A DNA stretch of 64,000 bases from Pseudomonadales bacterium (GCA_012103505.1 WLWP01000001.1:3224001-3288000); one strand, 5' to 3'; positions 26,531 to 35,817 are shown, numbered from the stretch's first letter. A program made the numbers and translations. The notes: generated by a model not told the origin, from the sequence alone.

Positions 26531-28958
26531 TTACGCATGTTAGCGTATCAACCATAGCTAGACTCTGTTCTACACGGATTTCGGGAAGCTCGAGCATGCA
26601 AATATGTCCATCTTTGCGTCGGAGGATAAGCGGATCCAAGTTTTTAACCTCAATCTGAAACCAGCCAGAAGCGTCTGTCAGTCCCAAGCCCACCGAGTTT
26701 TGGAACCGAGCCAAAGCTAAGGGGTGGCCCTGCTCATCAACGGCTTGCCCAACTAGAACCGTGAGCTCATAGGCAGCAAACTCGAGCACTTCAACATTGC
26801 CCGGAAAAATCGTAATTTCATGCTCTGATTCATCAAAACCAACGATGTTGTCGCTGATTGCGTTTAGCTTGATTTGATAGGTCTCGTACGGGCGCAGCGA
26901 AATTACGTTAGCACGGTTTGCCCACGCATATCCTGCAACTCGGTTATTCACACGTACTTCAAACTGTCCTTCCACAGGTCCCTTTACGTGGACAACGACA
27001 GCCCCTGCCGTGGACCCACCATCACCAATGGTGGTTCGATTCTTCGTCCGGACGACGCTCATCGTGTTGTTCATGGCATAGAAGAGTTCTGCGTTTCGGT
27101 TCTGCCTTCTTTGTACGCCTAGCTCTAAATCTGAGCCAGGAAAGTTTTCCGGCATCAGTCGCGTACCAAGACTTGATCGATCGCCGTCATGATTTAGATA
27201 GCTTGACCGCTGAAACTTGCCAATTCGATCCCACTCATGCATACCGTTCCAATAACCGTTGAAATTTCCCTCCAGATCCGATCCGTTAGCGCCATTGGAA
27301 GATCTTACGCTTGGCCCGAAAATCGTAGAGTCAGATCCTTGAATTCGTCGGAAAGTAACCCCGGCTTTAATCCACGATTCATCTTTGGCGTAGTGACTGT
27401 CGATTCTGATATCGGCTCTGAATCCCCACTTTTGAAACAACGGTCCTAAATAGGAAACCCCGAAACCCTGGACCTTCCTCGAGGATTGCTCACTAAGGGT
27501 GCCCCGTACGAACATTCGACCGCTACCCAAGGGAAAACCAATCGATGCGCTCCCTTGTAGATAGCTGCGACGTAGCAAGCGGAACTCGTCAAACGCTTGA
27601 AGATCATTCTCAGTCTTTACATGTCGCAGATCAAAGTGCGCTGACACATCGCGGTGAAAGTAACTGGCGCGAAGCAGCTGACCAAGGTCACCTCCAGTTG
27701 AGGCCATCAAACCAGCGTAAAGTTGCATCTTCTTAGTTAGGAAAAAGGATCCCACTTGGGCAATCGTGCGGTCCCCTGCGTAGAGGAGTTCTGTATCGAG
27801 AGACATGGTTTGTGACAGGCGATGACTCGCGCCGCCGCGCAACCACGCACCACCCCCCACGCTTGGCAGCGAAGATTGCTCTTGCAACATTCGCGCTCCA
27901 ACCTCAACAAAATACTGTGGTTCCCCCATCGGCGGAAAGTTATGACTGCGAACAAAGAAGTGAGTTTGCACATCTCTAACGCCACTCAAACCGACTGTTT
28001 GGATAGAGATATCGTAAGCCCCAGAAGGGTAGTTCCGTGTGTCGAGCTCATGGTTCCCAGCATCCATGAAGCTAGAATCGATCAGCTCGCTGCCGCGATA
28101 GACATTGATCTGGCTACGCTCATCAAGAAAGATCAACACTGGTGTAGCGGTTGCTTGTAATAGATCGGTGCGTGTTTTGGTCGAGGTACTAACTCGAGCA
28201 CCTAGGACAGCATTGTCCCCTACAAAAGCCAGTTCTCGAGAAGAAGAACGGAAGCTGCCTATCTCGTACTCCACATCCGGGTCGTCTCGTTGCCATGACA
28301 GCTCATAGAGTGCCGGATCGCCATCTGCGACCCCAAATCGACCACGCAACCTAGAATTGCGCCAAGACAGATAACTTTCACTGCCAATATTGAAACTTCG
28401 TCTATCCCCTACCCCAGACATGTTCAGACGCAGATTGTGCAGGGTCGAACGATCAACCCCAGGGGGCGGGAGGTATTTATCTTGCTCTAGTTCGTGGACC
28501 AACAGCTCATGCTGCGACACAAATAAATCCAAGCGATAGGTTGAGTCATCAAAGATCACGCCGGAAACTTCAGGTTCAAGCTTGCCGCAATCTGAGATCA
28601 CTCGGCTGCTGCAGCGAACGGAGGCGTTATTGGCTAACGGACCTGAAAGACTCTCGGTGAGCTTCTCGGGATTCTTTACATTCGGCACAGCCTCGACGAC
28701 CGCCACCGGGTCTCCGAGCTCGACCTCCATGAGGTCGTAGGTGACAAACGTTGAGAGTAGAAAGATACCCCCGTAGTAGATATCTGCTTGTGTTTCTTGT
28801 TTCTCGGCGAATGCCTCGAAGCCTGGCGGGACGGTATCGCGGACTTTGAACAACTCATCACTTTGAGCTTCTTCTGCGTGCGCTAAACTCGCCCCGCATA
28901 GCGCGGCGAACCAAAGCACGTAGCGCATCCATGCGCCTGCAGTCCGCAAACCGTCCAT
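26499..28958 (-). CDS. Outer-membrane usher of an alternate (TcfC/CooC-type) chaperone-usher pilus
   Basis: This usher of about 819 residues has a signal peptide, then a TcfC-like N-terminal region (QADIYYGGIFLLSTFVTYD), a large beta-barrel with plug features, and a C-terminal Ig-like part (VDEQGHPLALARFQNSVGLG followed by TDASGWFQIEV). It would form the pore and assembly platform for the subunits encoded opposite. The ATG at 28958 follows the chaperone stop by nine bases. A later ATG at 28928 also precedes a good signal peptide. Confidence 0.83.
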   Translation of the reverse strand: MDGLRTAGAWMRYVLWFAALCGASLAHAEEAQSDELFKVRDTVPPGFEAFAEKQETQADIYYGGIFLLSTFVTYDLMEVELGDPVAVVEAVPNVKNPEKLTESLSGPLANNASVRCSSRVISDCGKLEPEVSGVIFDDSTYRLDLFVSQHELLVHELEQDKYLPPPGVDRSTLHNLRLNMSGVGDRRSFNIGSESYLSWRNSRLRGRFGVADGDPALYELSWQRDDPDVEYEIGSFRSSSRELAFVGDNAVLGARVSTSTKTRTDLLQATATPVLIFLDERSQINVYRGSELIDSSFMDAGNHELDTRNYPSGAYDISIQTVGLSGVRDVQTHFFVRSHNFPPMGEPQYFVEVGARMLQEQSSLPSVGGGAWLRGGASHRLSQTMSLDTELLYAGDRTIAQVGSFFLTKKMQLYAGLMASTGGDLGQLLRASYFHRDVSAHFDLRHVKTENDLQAFDEFRLLRRSYLQGSASIGFPLGSGRMFVRGTLSEQSSRKVQGFGVSYLGPLFQKWGFRADIRIDSHYAKDESWIKAGVTFRRIQGSDSTIFGPSVRSSNGANGSDLEGNFNGYWNGMHEWDRIGKFQRSSYLNHDGDRSSLGTRLMPENFPGSDLELGVQRRQNRNAELFYAMNNTMSVVRTKNRTTIGDGGSTAGAVVVHVKGPVEGQFEVRVNNRVAGYAWANRANVISLRPYETYQIKLNAISDNIVGFDESEHEITIFPGNVEVLEFAAYELTVLVGQAVDEQGHPLALARFQNSVGLGLTDASGWFQIEVKNLDPLILRRKDGHICMLELPEIRVEQSLAMVDTLTCVTIPEPQSAAG

Positions 28959-28967
28959 GGGCAATGC

Positions 28968-29657
28968 CTACGGATAGGTCTCCACGGAATGACGAGTGCC
29001 GACGCTTTGGTAGTAGGTAACAGGCGTATTAAGCGGCAGCTCCAGCTCCCATGTATTGCCCGGGTAGAGACGCTTGCCCGGCAATTGCTCACACTCTTCT
29101 TTCTCAAGATCCGGCGTTTCACACTGATAGCCTTCACGCAGTAGTACATTGGCGTTGCCCGTATTCCTGAACAACATGCGTTCACCGGCTCGCTCAACCT
29201 GTAGATCCGATTTAGGATTGTCAGGATAGACGATCGCTAGGATTTCATAACCGATCAGGATCTTGAGACCGCTGCTCTCACTCTCGATGCCATCAACAAC
29301 CGGTTTGGCACCGATCCGATACACGCGTTCCTCAGCACTGCTGCCGAGTTTCACCATGCGCACTACTTTCGTGCCGCCCGGTGGAATCACGAGCTTGTTC
29401 GGGGTGACTAAGAGTCCTGCCTCACGCGGGTCGGTGATGGGGGCGCGATCTTCCGTCTCAGCGCCCGGCGAAAGCACCCGCTTCGGCTCTATCTGAACAT
29501 ACATCGGCGTGTCGCCCGGGTTGAAAATTTCAACATCCTCGCGACTCGCTTCACCTGGTTCAAAGTGAAAAATAACGTTGCTAAGTTCCATAGACGCCCA
29601 GGTCGGCAGAGCGACCATGGCCAAAACATAGAACAAAAATGTGCGCATTAACTTCAT
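28968..29657 (-). CDS. Periplasmic pilus chaperone
   Basis: This 229-residue protein has a signal peptide (residues 1-21, ending PTWA) and two Ig-like domains. The first carries the chaperone G1-type region (AGLLVTPNKLVIPPGGTKVV), in which the hydrophobic strand and conserved basic residues cap pilin subunits. The second domain starts near residue 130. It is directly upstream of the usher gene on the same strand and should work with it. Confidence 0.83.
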   Translation of the reverse strand: MKLMRTFLFYVLAMVALPTWASMELSNVIFHFEPGEASREDVEIFNPGDTPMYVQIEPKRVLSPGAETEDRAPITDPREAGLLVTPNKLVIPPGGTKVVRMVKLGSSAEERVYRIGAKPVVDGIESESSGLKILIGYEILAIVYPDNPKSDLQVERAGERMLFRNTGNANVLLREGYQCETPDLEKEECEQLPGKRLYPGNTWELELPLNTPVTYYQSVGTRHSVETYP

Positions 29658-29856
29658 AGTAATCCCTGACTCGTTCTTATACCGAAATCCTGCTCGGCGT
29701 GTTGTTACAAATATTGAGTTTCATACCCAATAGACACCGTATTTTACGGTCGGCGCACACTCGAAACGTGCACGGCGTCACAGTTTTGACGCTGTGCGTC
29801 AAGAATTGATTCTTTCGTCTAACTCGGTGACGATGTTTTTTTGCCCACGAGTGCCT

Positions 29857-31377
29857 ATGTCTAGCCGCACCCAAAGATTGCTCGCGTCCGTAGAAACCGT
29901 CGGTAACCGGCTACCGGATCCCGCCATGTTGTTTCTCGGCGCGCTGTTCGTCGTTTGGCTAGTTTCTTGGCTACTATCCGGTCACACGTTCTCTGTCCCA
30001 AGCCAAGACGGCATACGAGAACTGGCGATCAGCAATCAGTTATCCGGGTCGAATTTCGCGCTTTTCCTCTCCTCAATGGTCAAGACTTTCACCAACTTTG
30101 CGCCACTGGGTGTGGTCTTGGTTGCGATGTTGGGTGTAGGTGTTGCTGAACACACCGGTTTTATCAACGCCGGGCTGAAAAGCTTATTGAATCTGACGCC
30201 GAAGAAACTACTCACACCGATGCTGCTACTCGTCGCGATCGTGAGCCACACGGCGGCGGATGCTGGTTACGTTCTAGTCATCCCACTTGGCGGGATTATC
30301 TTCTACGCGGCTGGACGTCACCCTCTTGCGGGAATTGCCTGTGCATTCGCAGGAGTATCCGGGGGATTTAGTGCCAACTTCATACCCTCAGGTATCGATC
30401 CGCTCTTGCAGGGATTCACACAACAAGCGGCGCAAATAATAGATGCAAACAGAGAGGTTAACCCGCTGAGCAATTGGCTCTTCACCAGCGTGTCCTCGAT
30501 TCTCGTGATTGCTATCGGTTGGTTCCTAACTGATAAAGTCATCGAGCCACGTCTCGCCAATACACCTATTGAAGAGCAGGACCAAGCCGATGACGAGCTT
30601 GGTGCTTTGTCGCCAGCTGAGCGGAAAGGCCTGACTGTCGCGACAATCGCTATGTTGGCCGGCGTATTTGCACTTGTTATGGCGGTCTGGCCGGCCGATT
30701 CACCGTTACGGGCACAGGATGGCTCGATCACTGCGTTTGGCGCGCCTATCATGCAGTCCATCATCCCGCTCATTTTCCTCCTCTTCATTATCCCAGGTAC
30801 GATCTACGGGTACGTCGCAGGCACGGTCACAAGCCACCGAGACATCATCGCAGGCATGACACAATCCATGCAGACGATGGCGTATTACTTGGTCATGATC
30901 TTCTTTTGCGCTCAATTCACCTATGCTTTCGGCCAATCAAATCTAGGTGCATTGATGGCTGTAGAGGGAGCGGATTTTTTGCGTGCCCTTGCTCTACCCG
31001 GCGCCATCACACTTTGTGGCATCATCTTATTAACGGCGTTGGTGAATTTGTTTGTCGGTTCCGCATCCGGGAAGTGGGCATTGCTCGCACCCATATTTGT
31101 GCCGGTCTTGATGCAAATTGGCATGTCGCCAGAACTCACCCAAGCGGCTTATAGAGTCGGTGATTCCTCCACGAATATCATCACCCCACTCATGCCCTAC
31201 TTCCCATTGGTCGTGGCTTATTGCCAACGTTGGGTAAAAGACACAGGCATTGGCACGGTAACTGCTCTGATGCTGCCTTACTCAATCACCTTCCTCATTG
31301 GCTGGAGTCTATTTCTTGTGATCTATTGGAGTCTCGGCATTCCGTTAGGTCTCGCTTCCAGTTATACCTACCCATAG
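29857..31377 (+). CDS. AbgT family transporter
   Basis: This inner-membrane protein of about 506 residues has 9-11 transmembrane segments. The N-terminus has the family's VGNRLPDPAMLF motif, and later parts carry SHTAADAGYVLVIPLGGIIF, GFSANFIPSGIDPLL and GSASGKWALLAPIFVPV. AbgT proteins import p-aminobenzoyl-glutamate or export sulfonamide-like compounds using the proton motive force. Which of the two applies is open. The ATG at 29857 fits the conserved N-terminus, although upstream starts exist at 29833 and 29794. Confidence 0.92.
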   Translation: MSSRTQRLLASVETVGNRLPDPAMLFLGALFVVWLVSWLLSGHTFSVPSQDGIRELAISNQLSGSNFALFLSSMVKTFTNFAPLGVVLVAMLGVGVAEHTGFINAGLKSLLNLTPKKLLTPMLLLVAIVSHTAADAGYVLVIPLGGIIFYAAGRHPLAGIACAFAGVSGGFSANFIPSGIDPLLQGFTQQAAQIIDANREVNPLSNWLFTSVSSILVIAIGWFLTDKVIEPRLANTPIEEQDQADDELGALSPAERKGLTVATIAMLAGVFALVMAVWPADSPLRAQDGSITAFGAPIMQSIIPLIFLLFIIPGTIYGYVAGTVTSHRDIIAGMTQSMQTMAYYLVMIFFCAQFTYAFGQSNLGALMAVEGADFLRALALPGAITLCGIILLTALVNLFVGSASGKWALLAPIFVPVLMQIGMSPELTQAAYRVGDSSTNIITPLMPYFPLVVAYCQRWVKDTGIGTVTALMLPYSITFLIGWSLFLVIYWSLGIPLGLASSYTYP

Positions 31378-31405
31378 TCCGAATCCTTTGAATTAGGCTT
31401 AGTTA

Positions 31406-32203
31406 ATGTCCAACTTCGATACAGAAACTGTGGTAACCGCAGACGGGGATCTATACCGAGGCCATTTGAGTCCCGACTGGAACATCGGTGACAACCCCAA
31501 TGGTGGATATATGGTCGCGTGTGCACTGCGCGCGGTTGCTGAATGCGTACCCCATGAGGACCCGATATCAATCACCACCCATTTTCTGAGACCAGGCTCA
31601 CCCAACATGGCATTCGAGGTGCGAGTAAATATTGTGCGTATCGGGCGCATGTCCAGCGTTGCGCGGGCAACCTTCATCCAGGCAGGCAAAGATCGGCTTG
31701 AAGTGCTGTGTGCATTCGGTGATCTCACATCAACAGTAGGAATCGATACGGAACTCACTATCCCATCGATCGACTTACCCGCACCCGATGCATGTCCACA
31801 ACGGTCAGGAGAAAGTCAGGGTATTCACTTACCGATCTTAAAACGCTTGGATGTACGCATCCATCCTGAACAGGCCAAGGCAGGGACTTACCCGACAGCC
31901 GAAGTATCCGGCTGGATACGCTTCAAGGACGGCCAAGACCCGAACACGTTCGCTTTACCCGTATTCGCAGACGCGTTCCCGCCATCACCGTTCGCTCTAC
32001 TGGGTGTGGTTGGCTGGGTTCCGACTCTAGAACTAACGGTTCATATACGCCGAAGGCCGGTGTCCGGCTGGATCAAAGCCCAACTCATCACACAAGACCT
32101 CGATCGTGGCCGCATGATCGAAAGCGGTCTGCTATGGGATGAATCCGGCGCTCTCGTCGCTCAATGTCGTCAGCTCGGCCTAGTCATGCGCCAAGACAGC
32201 TAA
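31406..32203 (+). CDS. Thioesterase family protein (acyl-CoA thioesterase II-like, double hotdog)
   Basis: This 265-residue protein has the double-hotdog pattern. The first half shows PNGGYMVACALRAVAECVP and the TTHFLRPGSPNMAFEVRVNI strand. The second half shows PSPFALLGVVGWVPTLELTVHIR. This is the TesB-like 4HBT_3 family, which hydrolyses acyl-CoA thioesters. It lies 28 bases after the AbgT gene and may be cotranscribed with it. The substrate is unknown. Confidence 0.83.
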   Translation: MSNFDTETVVTADGDLYRGHLSPDWNIGDNPNGGYMVACALRAVAECVPHEDPISITTHFLRPGSPNMAFEVRVNIVRIGRMSSVARATFIQAGKDRLEVLCAFGDLTSTVGIDTELTIPSIDLPAPDACPQRSGESQGIHLPILKRLDVRIHPEQAKAGTYPTAEVSGWIRFKDGQDPNTFALPVFADAFPPSPFALLGVVGWVPTLELTVHIRRRPVSGWIKAQLITQDLDRGRMIESGLLWDESGALVAQCRQLGLVMRQDS

Positions 32204-32294
32204 GGGCAAGCCACGTCGTATTTTCGGTATTCACGTACAGCGATTTTTTGTAGCCAGTAACATACTTCGTCCGTCGAAAACGATGGAGAAAACG

Positions 32295-32717
32295 ATGTCT
32301 GTACTACAGCCCTATAGCGCCTTCGAAGATCTTTATCGACCTTTTGAAGGACTGTTCAACCTCAATCAGCCCACAATGCCAAACAGCCCGAGTCGATGGC
32401 TACCTGCGGTCGACATCAAGAGCGGTGAGCTCGGCTTCTCGCTCGAGATGGAAGTCCCTGGCTTTCAACCCGACGAAGTCGAGGTTGAAGCACATGACGA
32501 CGTCCTGACTATCAAAGGTGAACGCGTTCGCGAAGAAGCGAGCGACACTGAAAACATGGTCCGCAGCGAACGTTGCCACGGCACATTTTGTCGCAAGTTC
32601 ACACTGCCAGATGGCACACAAACAGAAGAGATATCTGCCGAGGTCAAAAACGGATTACTGTGCGTCATGATTCCTCACGTGCCACCAGCAGAGCCTAAGA
32701 AAATTAGTGTTAGCTAA
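32295..32717 (+). CDS. Small heat shock protein, Hsp20/alpha-crystallin family
   Basis: This 140-residue chaperone has the alpha-crystallin domain (about residues 35-130: PAVDIKSGELGFSLEMEVPG, HDDVLTIKGER and SERCHGTFCRKFTLPDG) and a short C-terminal tail. I start it at the second ATG, six bases after GGAG. It forms a pair with the next Hsp20 gene. Such ATP-independent holdases often act as mixed oligomers. No sigma-32 promoter was recognised upstream. Confidence 0.9.
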   Translation: MSVLQPYSAFEDLYRPFEGLFNLNQPTMPNSPSRWLPAVDIKSGELGFSLEMEVPGFQPDEVEVEAHDDVLTIKGERVREEASDTENMVRSERCHGTFCRKFTLPDGTQTEEISAEVKNGLLCVMIPHVPPAEPKKISVS

Positions 32718-32738
32718 TCAGAGAGAAAGGAGAATTCG

Positions 32739-33206
32739 ATGACACAAGTCTCTGTGCGTTCACCCGGTGCCCTACATTGGCTTGCTGATGGTTGGCACTC
32801 GCTACGTGACAAAGCGCTCCAAGCACTGACCTATTTTAAACCAGACAACGGCGAACCACCCAACGACCAGCGTTGGGGTGTTATGGCCGCCGATCTCATT
32901 GACCACGAGAATCACCTTTCCTTGGAACTCGAAGCGCCAGGTCTCGACAAGGATGGCATCGACATCAATTTGGACGACGGTTTCATCACCGTTACAGGTA
33001 ACAAGAGGAGCAGCCAGACAAGAACGGTCGGTTCAACGGTCATCACCGAGCGTGCATACGGATTATTTAAAAGAGTTTTGCGTCTACCTTGCGAAGTGGA
33101 TGACGCTAGGACCACCGCTCGATACATCAACGGCATACTCACCGTGAGCATTCCTAAGACAAATGTTTCTAAGCCACGAAAAGTACCTGTCAAAGCTCGG
33201 GCGTAA
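32739..33206 (+). CDS. Second small heat shock protein, Hsp20 family
   Basis: This 155-residue protein has an alpha-crystallin domain (about residues 45-145, including HLSLELEAPGLDKDGIDINL and ERAYGLFKRVLRLP) ending in a KTNVSKPRKVPVKA tail. It follows the first Hsp20 gene by 21 bases, with GAGAAAGGAG before its ATG. The two are only moderately alike, which suggests an old duplication with divergent substrate ranges. Confidence 0.9.
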   Translation: MTQVSVRSPGALHWLADGWHSLRDKALQALTYFKPDNGEPPNDQRWGVMAADLIDHENHLSLELEAPGLDKDGIDINLDDGFITVTGNKRSSQTRTVGSTVITERAYGLFKRVLRLPCEVDDARTTARYINGILTVSIPKTNVSKPRKVPVKARA

Positions 33207-33282
33207 CCGCTATCGATCGAGGCTTAAGGCTAATTTTCCAGGTATACTGGCCGCACCCTCGATCCACAGGCATGCAGAAACA

Positions 33283-33834
33283 ATGGGCATCAAAACGCAC
33301 CAGCTTACGGTCCTCGTCCTATTTTTGTCCCTTCCATTAACCGCTCCATTAACCCACGCTGCGTCAAAACTCGAGCTTGATACTCGCTCGGCGGCAACGT
33401 TGCAAACTTTGTTCGACAAGGAGCCAGCAGCACGAGATCTTGCTAACAAAGCGGCGGGCATGCTCATTTTTCCCCGAATCATCAAAGCGGGCATCGGTGT
33501 TGGGGGCGAAATTGGCGAAGGGGTTCTCTCTATCGGAGGCCAAAACGCAGCTTATTATCGGGTGACGTCACTATCGGTGGGTTTCCAACTCGGCGGTCAG
33601 GCGAAATCTGAAGTGCTAATGTTCATGACGAACGACGCGCTGCGACAGTTCCGCGAGAGCGACGGCTGGGAAGCCGGTGTTGACGGCTCTGTTGCTGTAG
33701 TGGAATTCGGGGTGGGCAAAGAGATCGATACTAACTCTATCCGCGATCCGATCATCGGTTTCATATTTTCGAACAAAGGCCTCATGTACAACCTTTCTCT
33801 AGAAGGTTCCAAGTTCTGGAAGATAAACAAGTAA
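33283..33834 (+). CDS. SYLF (YSC84-type) lipid-binding domain protein, secreted
   Basis: This 183-residue protein has a signal peptide (about residues 1-24, ending THA) and a single SYLF domain: AAGMLIFPRIIKAGIGVGGEIGEGVL, YYRVTSLSVGFQLGGQAKSE and MFMTNDALRQF. SYLF domains bind phosphoinositides in eukaryotes. The bacterial role is uncertain. I chose the ATG at 33283 because it precedes the signal peptide, although the frame extends upstream. Confidence 0.85.
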   Translation: MGIKTHQLTVLVLFLSLPLTAPLTHAASKLELDTRSAATLQTLFDKEPAARDLANKAAGMLIFPRIIKAGIGVGGEIGEGVLSIGGQNAAYYRVTSLSVGFQLGGQAKSEVLMFMTNDALRQFRESDGWEAGVDGSVAVVEFGVGKEIDTNSIRDPIIGFIFSNKGLMYNLSLEGSKFWKINK

Positions 33835-33905
33835 AGTCGCTTCCGGCTGGTCTTCTTTTTTTAGTCACGCTGATCCTCTTCGGGATCAGCGCCTTCTCGG
33901 CACCT

Positions 33906-34457
33906 TTGATTTCTGGAGGCTTCCTTTGGGATAGCGCCAACGCGCTTGGGCTTCTTGCCTTCGCAGGATTGCTGTACTTGTTCCTCTTCATTGGCTCTGG
34001 ACAACACGGCCGCATGCATCGTGTTTTGAGCTACGCGATCATCGTCTGCACGGTCGCGCACGTCCTCTTACTCTGGATCCCCGACCAGACCGTTTGGCAC
34101 TACCTCGATACAGACATGCCCGACTATATGTGGGTGGGTCTCGGCGCACTCGGCGCGCTTATCGCGACTACCTTTCTCGCCTTGCCTCAATTTAGACGAT
34201 ATTGGCATACGCGCTACAAGCATTTCCGAAACTGGCATTACTATCTCTCGCTCGCCGTTATTGTGCTAAGCGTATGGCATATCACAGGCTCAGGCTTCTA
34301 CTTTTCCGTGGCAGAGAGTTGGTGTCTAGCGATCTTCACTGGGGCATTCGTCTTGGCACATCGATCGAACGTGAAAGTACGACCGAACCTATCAAATGCA
34401 ATGCTCGCCGGAACCTTTTTAATACCCGTCGTCTGGCTTACGGCTCGCCTGATCTAG
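33906..34457 (+). CDS. Ferric-reductase-like/b-type transmembrane protein
   Basis: This integral membrane protein of about 183 residues has five or so helices. Paired histidines sit in HRVLSYAIIVCTVAHVLLLW and in NWHYYLSLAVIVLSVWHITG, which fits heme b ligation as in the ferric reductase-like (cytochrome b561-type) fold. The only standard start I find is TTG at 33906, but the frame is open further upstream and encodes another hydrophobic stretch (33840-33905), so the true start may lie there. It lies two bases before a tetraheme cytochrome gene. Confidence 0.7.
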   Translation: MISGGFLWDSANALGLLAFAGLLYLFLFIGSGQHGRMHRVLSYAIIVCTVAHVLLLWIPDQTVWHYLDTDMPDYMWVGLGALGALIATTFLALPQFRRYWHTRYKHFRNWHYYLSLAVIVLSVWHITGSGFYFSVAESWCLAIFTGAFVLAHRSNVKVRPNLSNAMLAGTFLIPVVWLTARLI

Positions 34458-34458
34458 C

Positions 34459-34833
34459 ATGAAGCCTTTGATCCTAATTGGTCTCGTGATCGGTGTTTTC
34501 GCAGCGCTGGTCGCAATTGCGAACTATGAAGCGGCAAACCCTGACGGACAGCATCTCGTTCCACACCCAGAGGGCCCTATGCTCGCAGTGAGTTTTGCCC
34601 ACGCCGACCACGTCGATCAATCTTGCATCGAATGTCATCACAACTACGTCGACGACACCGGTGCTGGCATGTGTTTTGACTGTCATAAGACCGATCCAGA
34701 AGTGAACGAACTGATCGAGGAGCAATTTCACGACCTATGCCGAAACTGTCACATCGAAAAGCAGTTAGCCGGAGAAGAACATGGCCCAACTCGTCAATGC
34801 AACGCGTGTCATATCCCTGACACCAAACCTTAG
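34459..34833 (+). CDS. Tetraheme cytochrome c (class III/c7-like)
   Basis: This 124-residue protein has an N-terminal signal anchor (residues 3-21) and four heme-attachment motifs: CIECH (56-60), CFDCH (72-76), CRNCH (94-98) and CNACH (114-118). Additional histidines (H49, H51 and H61 among them) are available as distal ligands. It is encoded immediately after the b-type membrane protein and could take electrons from it across the membrane. It is convergent with, and overlaps by four bases, the cytochrome c gene of the amine dehydrogenase operon. Confidence 0.88.
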   Translation: MKPLILIGLVIGVFAALVAIANYEAANPDGQHLVPHPEGPMLAVSFAHADHVDQSCIECHHNYVDDTGAGMCFDCHKTDPEVNELIEEQFHDLCRNCHIEKQLAGEEHGPTRQCNACHIPDTKP

Positions 34834-35282
34834 CCGTCTTGTTCGGATGCCTCGATAAGCCGGACGAGCTGATCTCGAACCTGTAGTACATCCGCCATGG
34901 GATCTTGGCGCAGCGGCTGAATCTCAGATTCGGTGTAGGGCTGGAATGACTTCGGAAGCTCTTGCGGGGATACCGTATGCAACATCCAATTTAAGACTTC
35001 CGCTAGATCTGCATCACTGAGCGCTGCATTCGCAGAACCAGGGACCTGGACGAGAAAGGCACGCCCACCAGGTACACTCAAAAATTTACCGACGAAATCC
35101 TTCATCACAGGAACAGCACCGTCCACTGTGCCCGCTCCATCCGGACCGTGGCAACCTTGGCAATTCAACATGTAGTTAACGCGGGCGCGGTCGGTATCTG
35201 CAACCCCAGCCATGTCTTGATTCGCGAAGACTGGGATTGTGACGAGCAAGCCAACGCACGCAATTAGGCGAAGGCTCGTCAC
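34830..35282 (-). CDS. Monoheme cytochrome c, last gene of the amine dehydrogenase operon
   Basis: This periplasmic cytochrome of about 150 residues has a signal peptide (residues 1-20) and one heme motif, CQGCH, at 41-45. Met ligands are available in the C-terminal half. I use the GTG at 35282, eight bases after the stop of the light-chain gene, instead of a TTG inside that gene. The aau cluster of Alcaligenes faecalis also has a small periplasmic monoheme cytochrome gene after aauA, so it may be the electron acceptor of the dehydrogenase. Confidence 0.83.
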   Translation of the reverse strand: MTSLRLIACVGLLVTIPVFANQDMAGVADTDRARVNYMLNCQGCHGPDGAGTVDGAVPVMKDFVGKFLSVPGGRAFLVQVPGSANAALSDADLAEVLNWMLHTVSPQELPKSFQPYTESEIQPLRQDPMADVLQVRDQLVRLIEASEQDG

Positions 35283-35289
35283 GAGCGTG

Positions 35290-35817
35290 CTAATCGTCGA
35301 CCGCGAGCCCGACAACGATTGCCGTAGAACAATGATAGATACTGCTCTCAGTCCCTAAGCACCAATTGATGTCGTTGCTCTTAGGCGGGTTATACATAGG
35401 ACGGTCGCCTTCATTGCGATTACACAGACAGTTGCCGCATCCAGACTTGCCGCAACAGTCATTGTACGAGATGACATAGCTCTTACCGTCGACGGGATTC
35501 TTGCAAGTACCGATCCATGTAATCGGGGACATTTCAGTCCCGGGAGGACAGGACATGACTGAACCACCGCAACAGGTGCACAAAAACCCATCGATCGCAC
35601 AGTAACGCCAGTATTCACAGGTCGTGTCGTCGCCTGTATCGGGGATATCACTCTTTTTCGGTTGATGATGATCGGCACGTGCAACTGGTAAAAGTGGCAA
35701 AGAGGCCGCCCCTACTGCCGTAGCCCCCAACAAACCGAACAAGCCGCGCCTGGACGTTGCGCGCGCAAGCCCCCTGCTCAGCTTTTCCGTCACTTTGTCT
35801 ATCATCAAGTCACTCAT
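35290..35817 (-). CDS. aauA: Amine dehydrogenase light chain (TTQ subunit), AauA/MauA type
   Basis: This 175-residue precursor has a twin-arginine signal (TSRRGLFGLLGATAVGAASL) and a cysteine-rich mature domain (CEYWRYCAIDG, CTCCGG, DCCGKSGCGNC). The two tryptophans that form tryptophan tryptophylquinone are Trp101 (PITWIGTC) and Trp152 (NDINWCLG), spaced 51 residues apart as in methylamine dehydrogenase. The active-site aspartates correspond to Asp76 and Asp120. It would oxidise primary amines in the periplasm. Gene order B-E-D-A-cytochrome favours aromatic amine dehydrogenase over methylamine dehydrogenase. Confidence 0.92.
   Translation of the reverse strand: MSDLMIDKVTEKLSRGLARATSRRGLFGLLGATAVGAASLPLLPVARADHHQPKKSDIPDTGDDTTCEYWRYCAIDGFLCTCCGGSVMSCPPGTEMSPITWIGTCKNPVDGKSYVISYNDCCGKSGCGNCLCNRNEGDRPMYNPPKSNDINWCLGTESSIYHCSTAIVVGLAVDD

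Noticed and set aside
33869..33890. GCTGATCC/GGATCAGC hairpin between the SYLF and b-type membrane protein genes
   Set aside because: It has no T-run after it on either strand and lies in a stretch that reads as hydrophobic protein in the downstream frame, so I do not call it a terminator.
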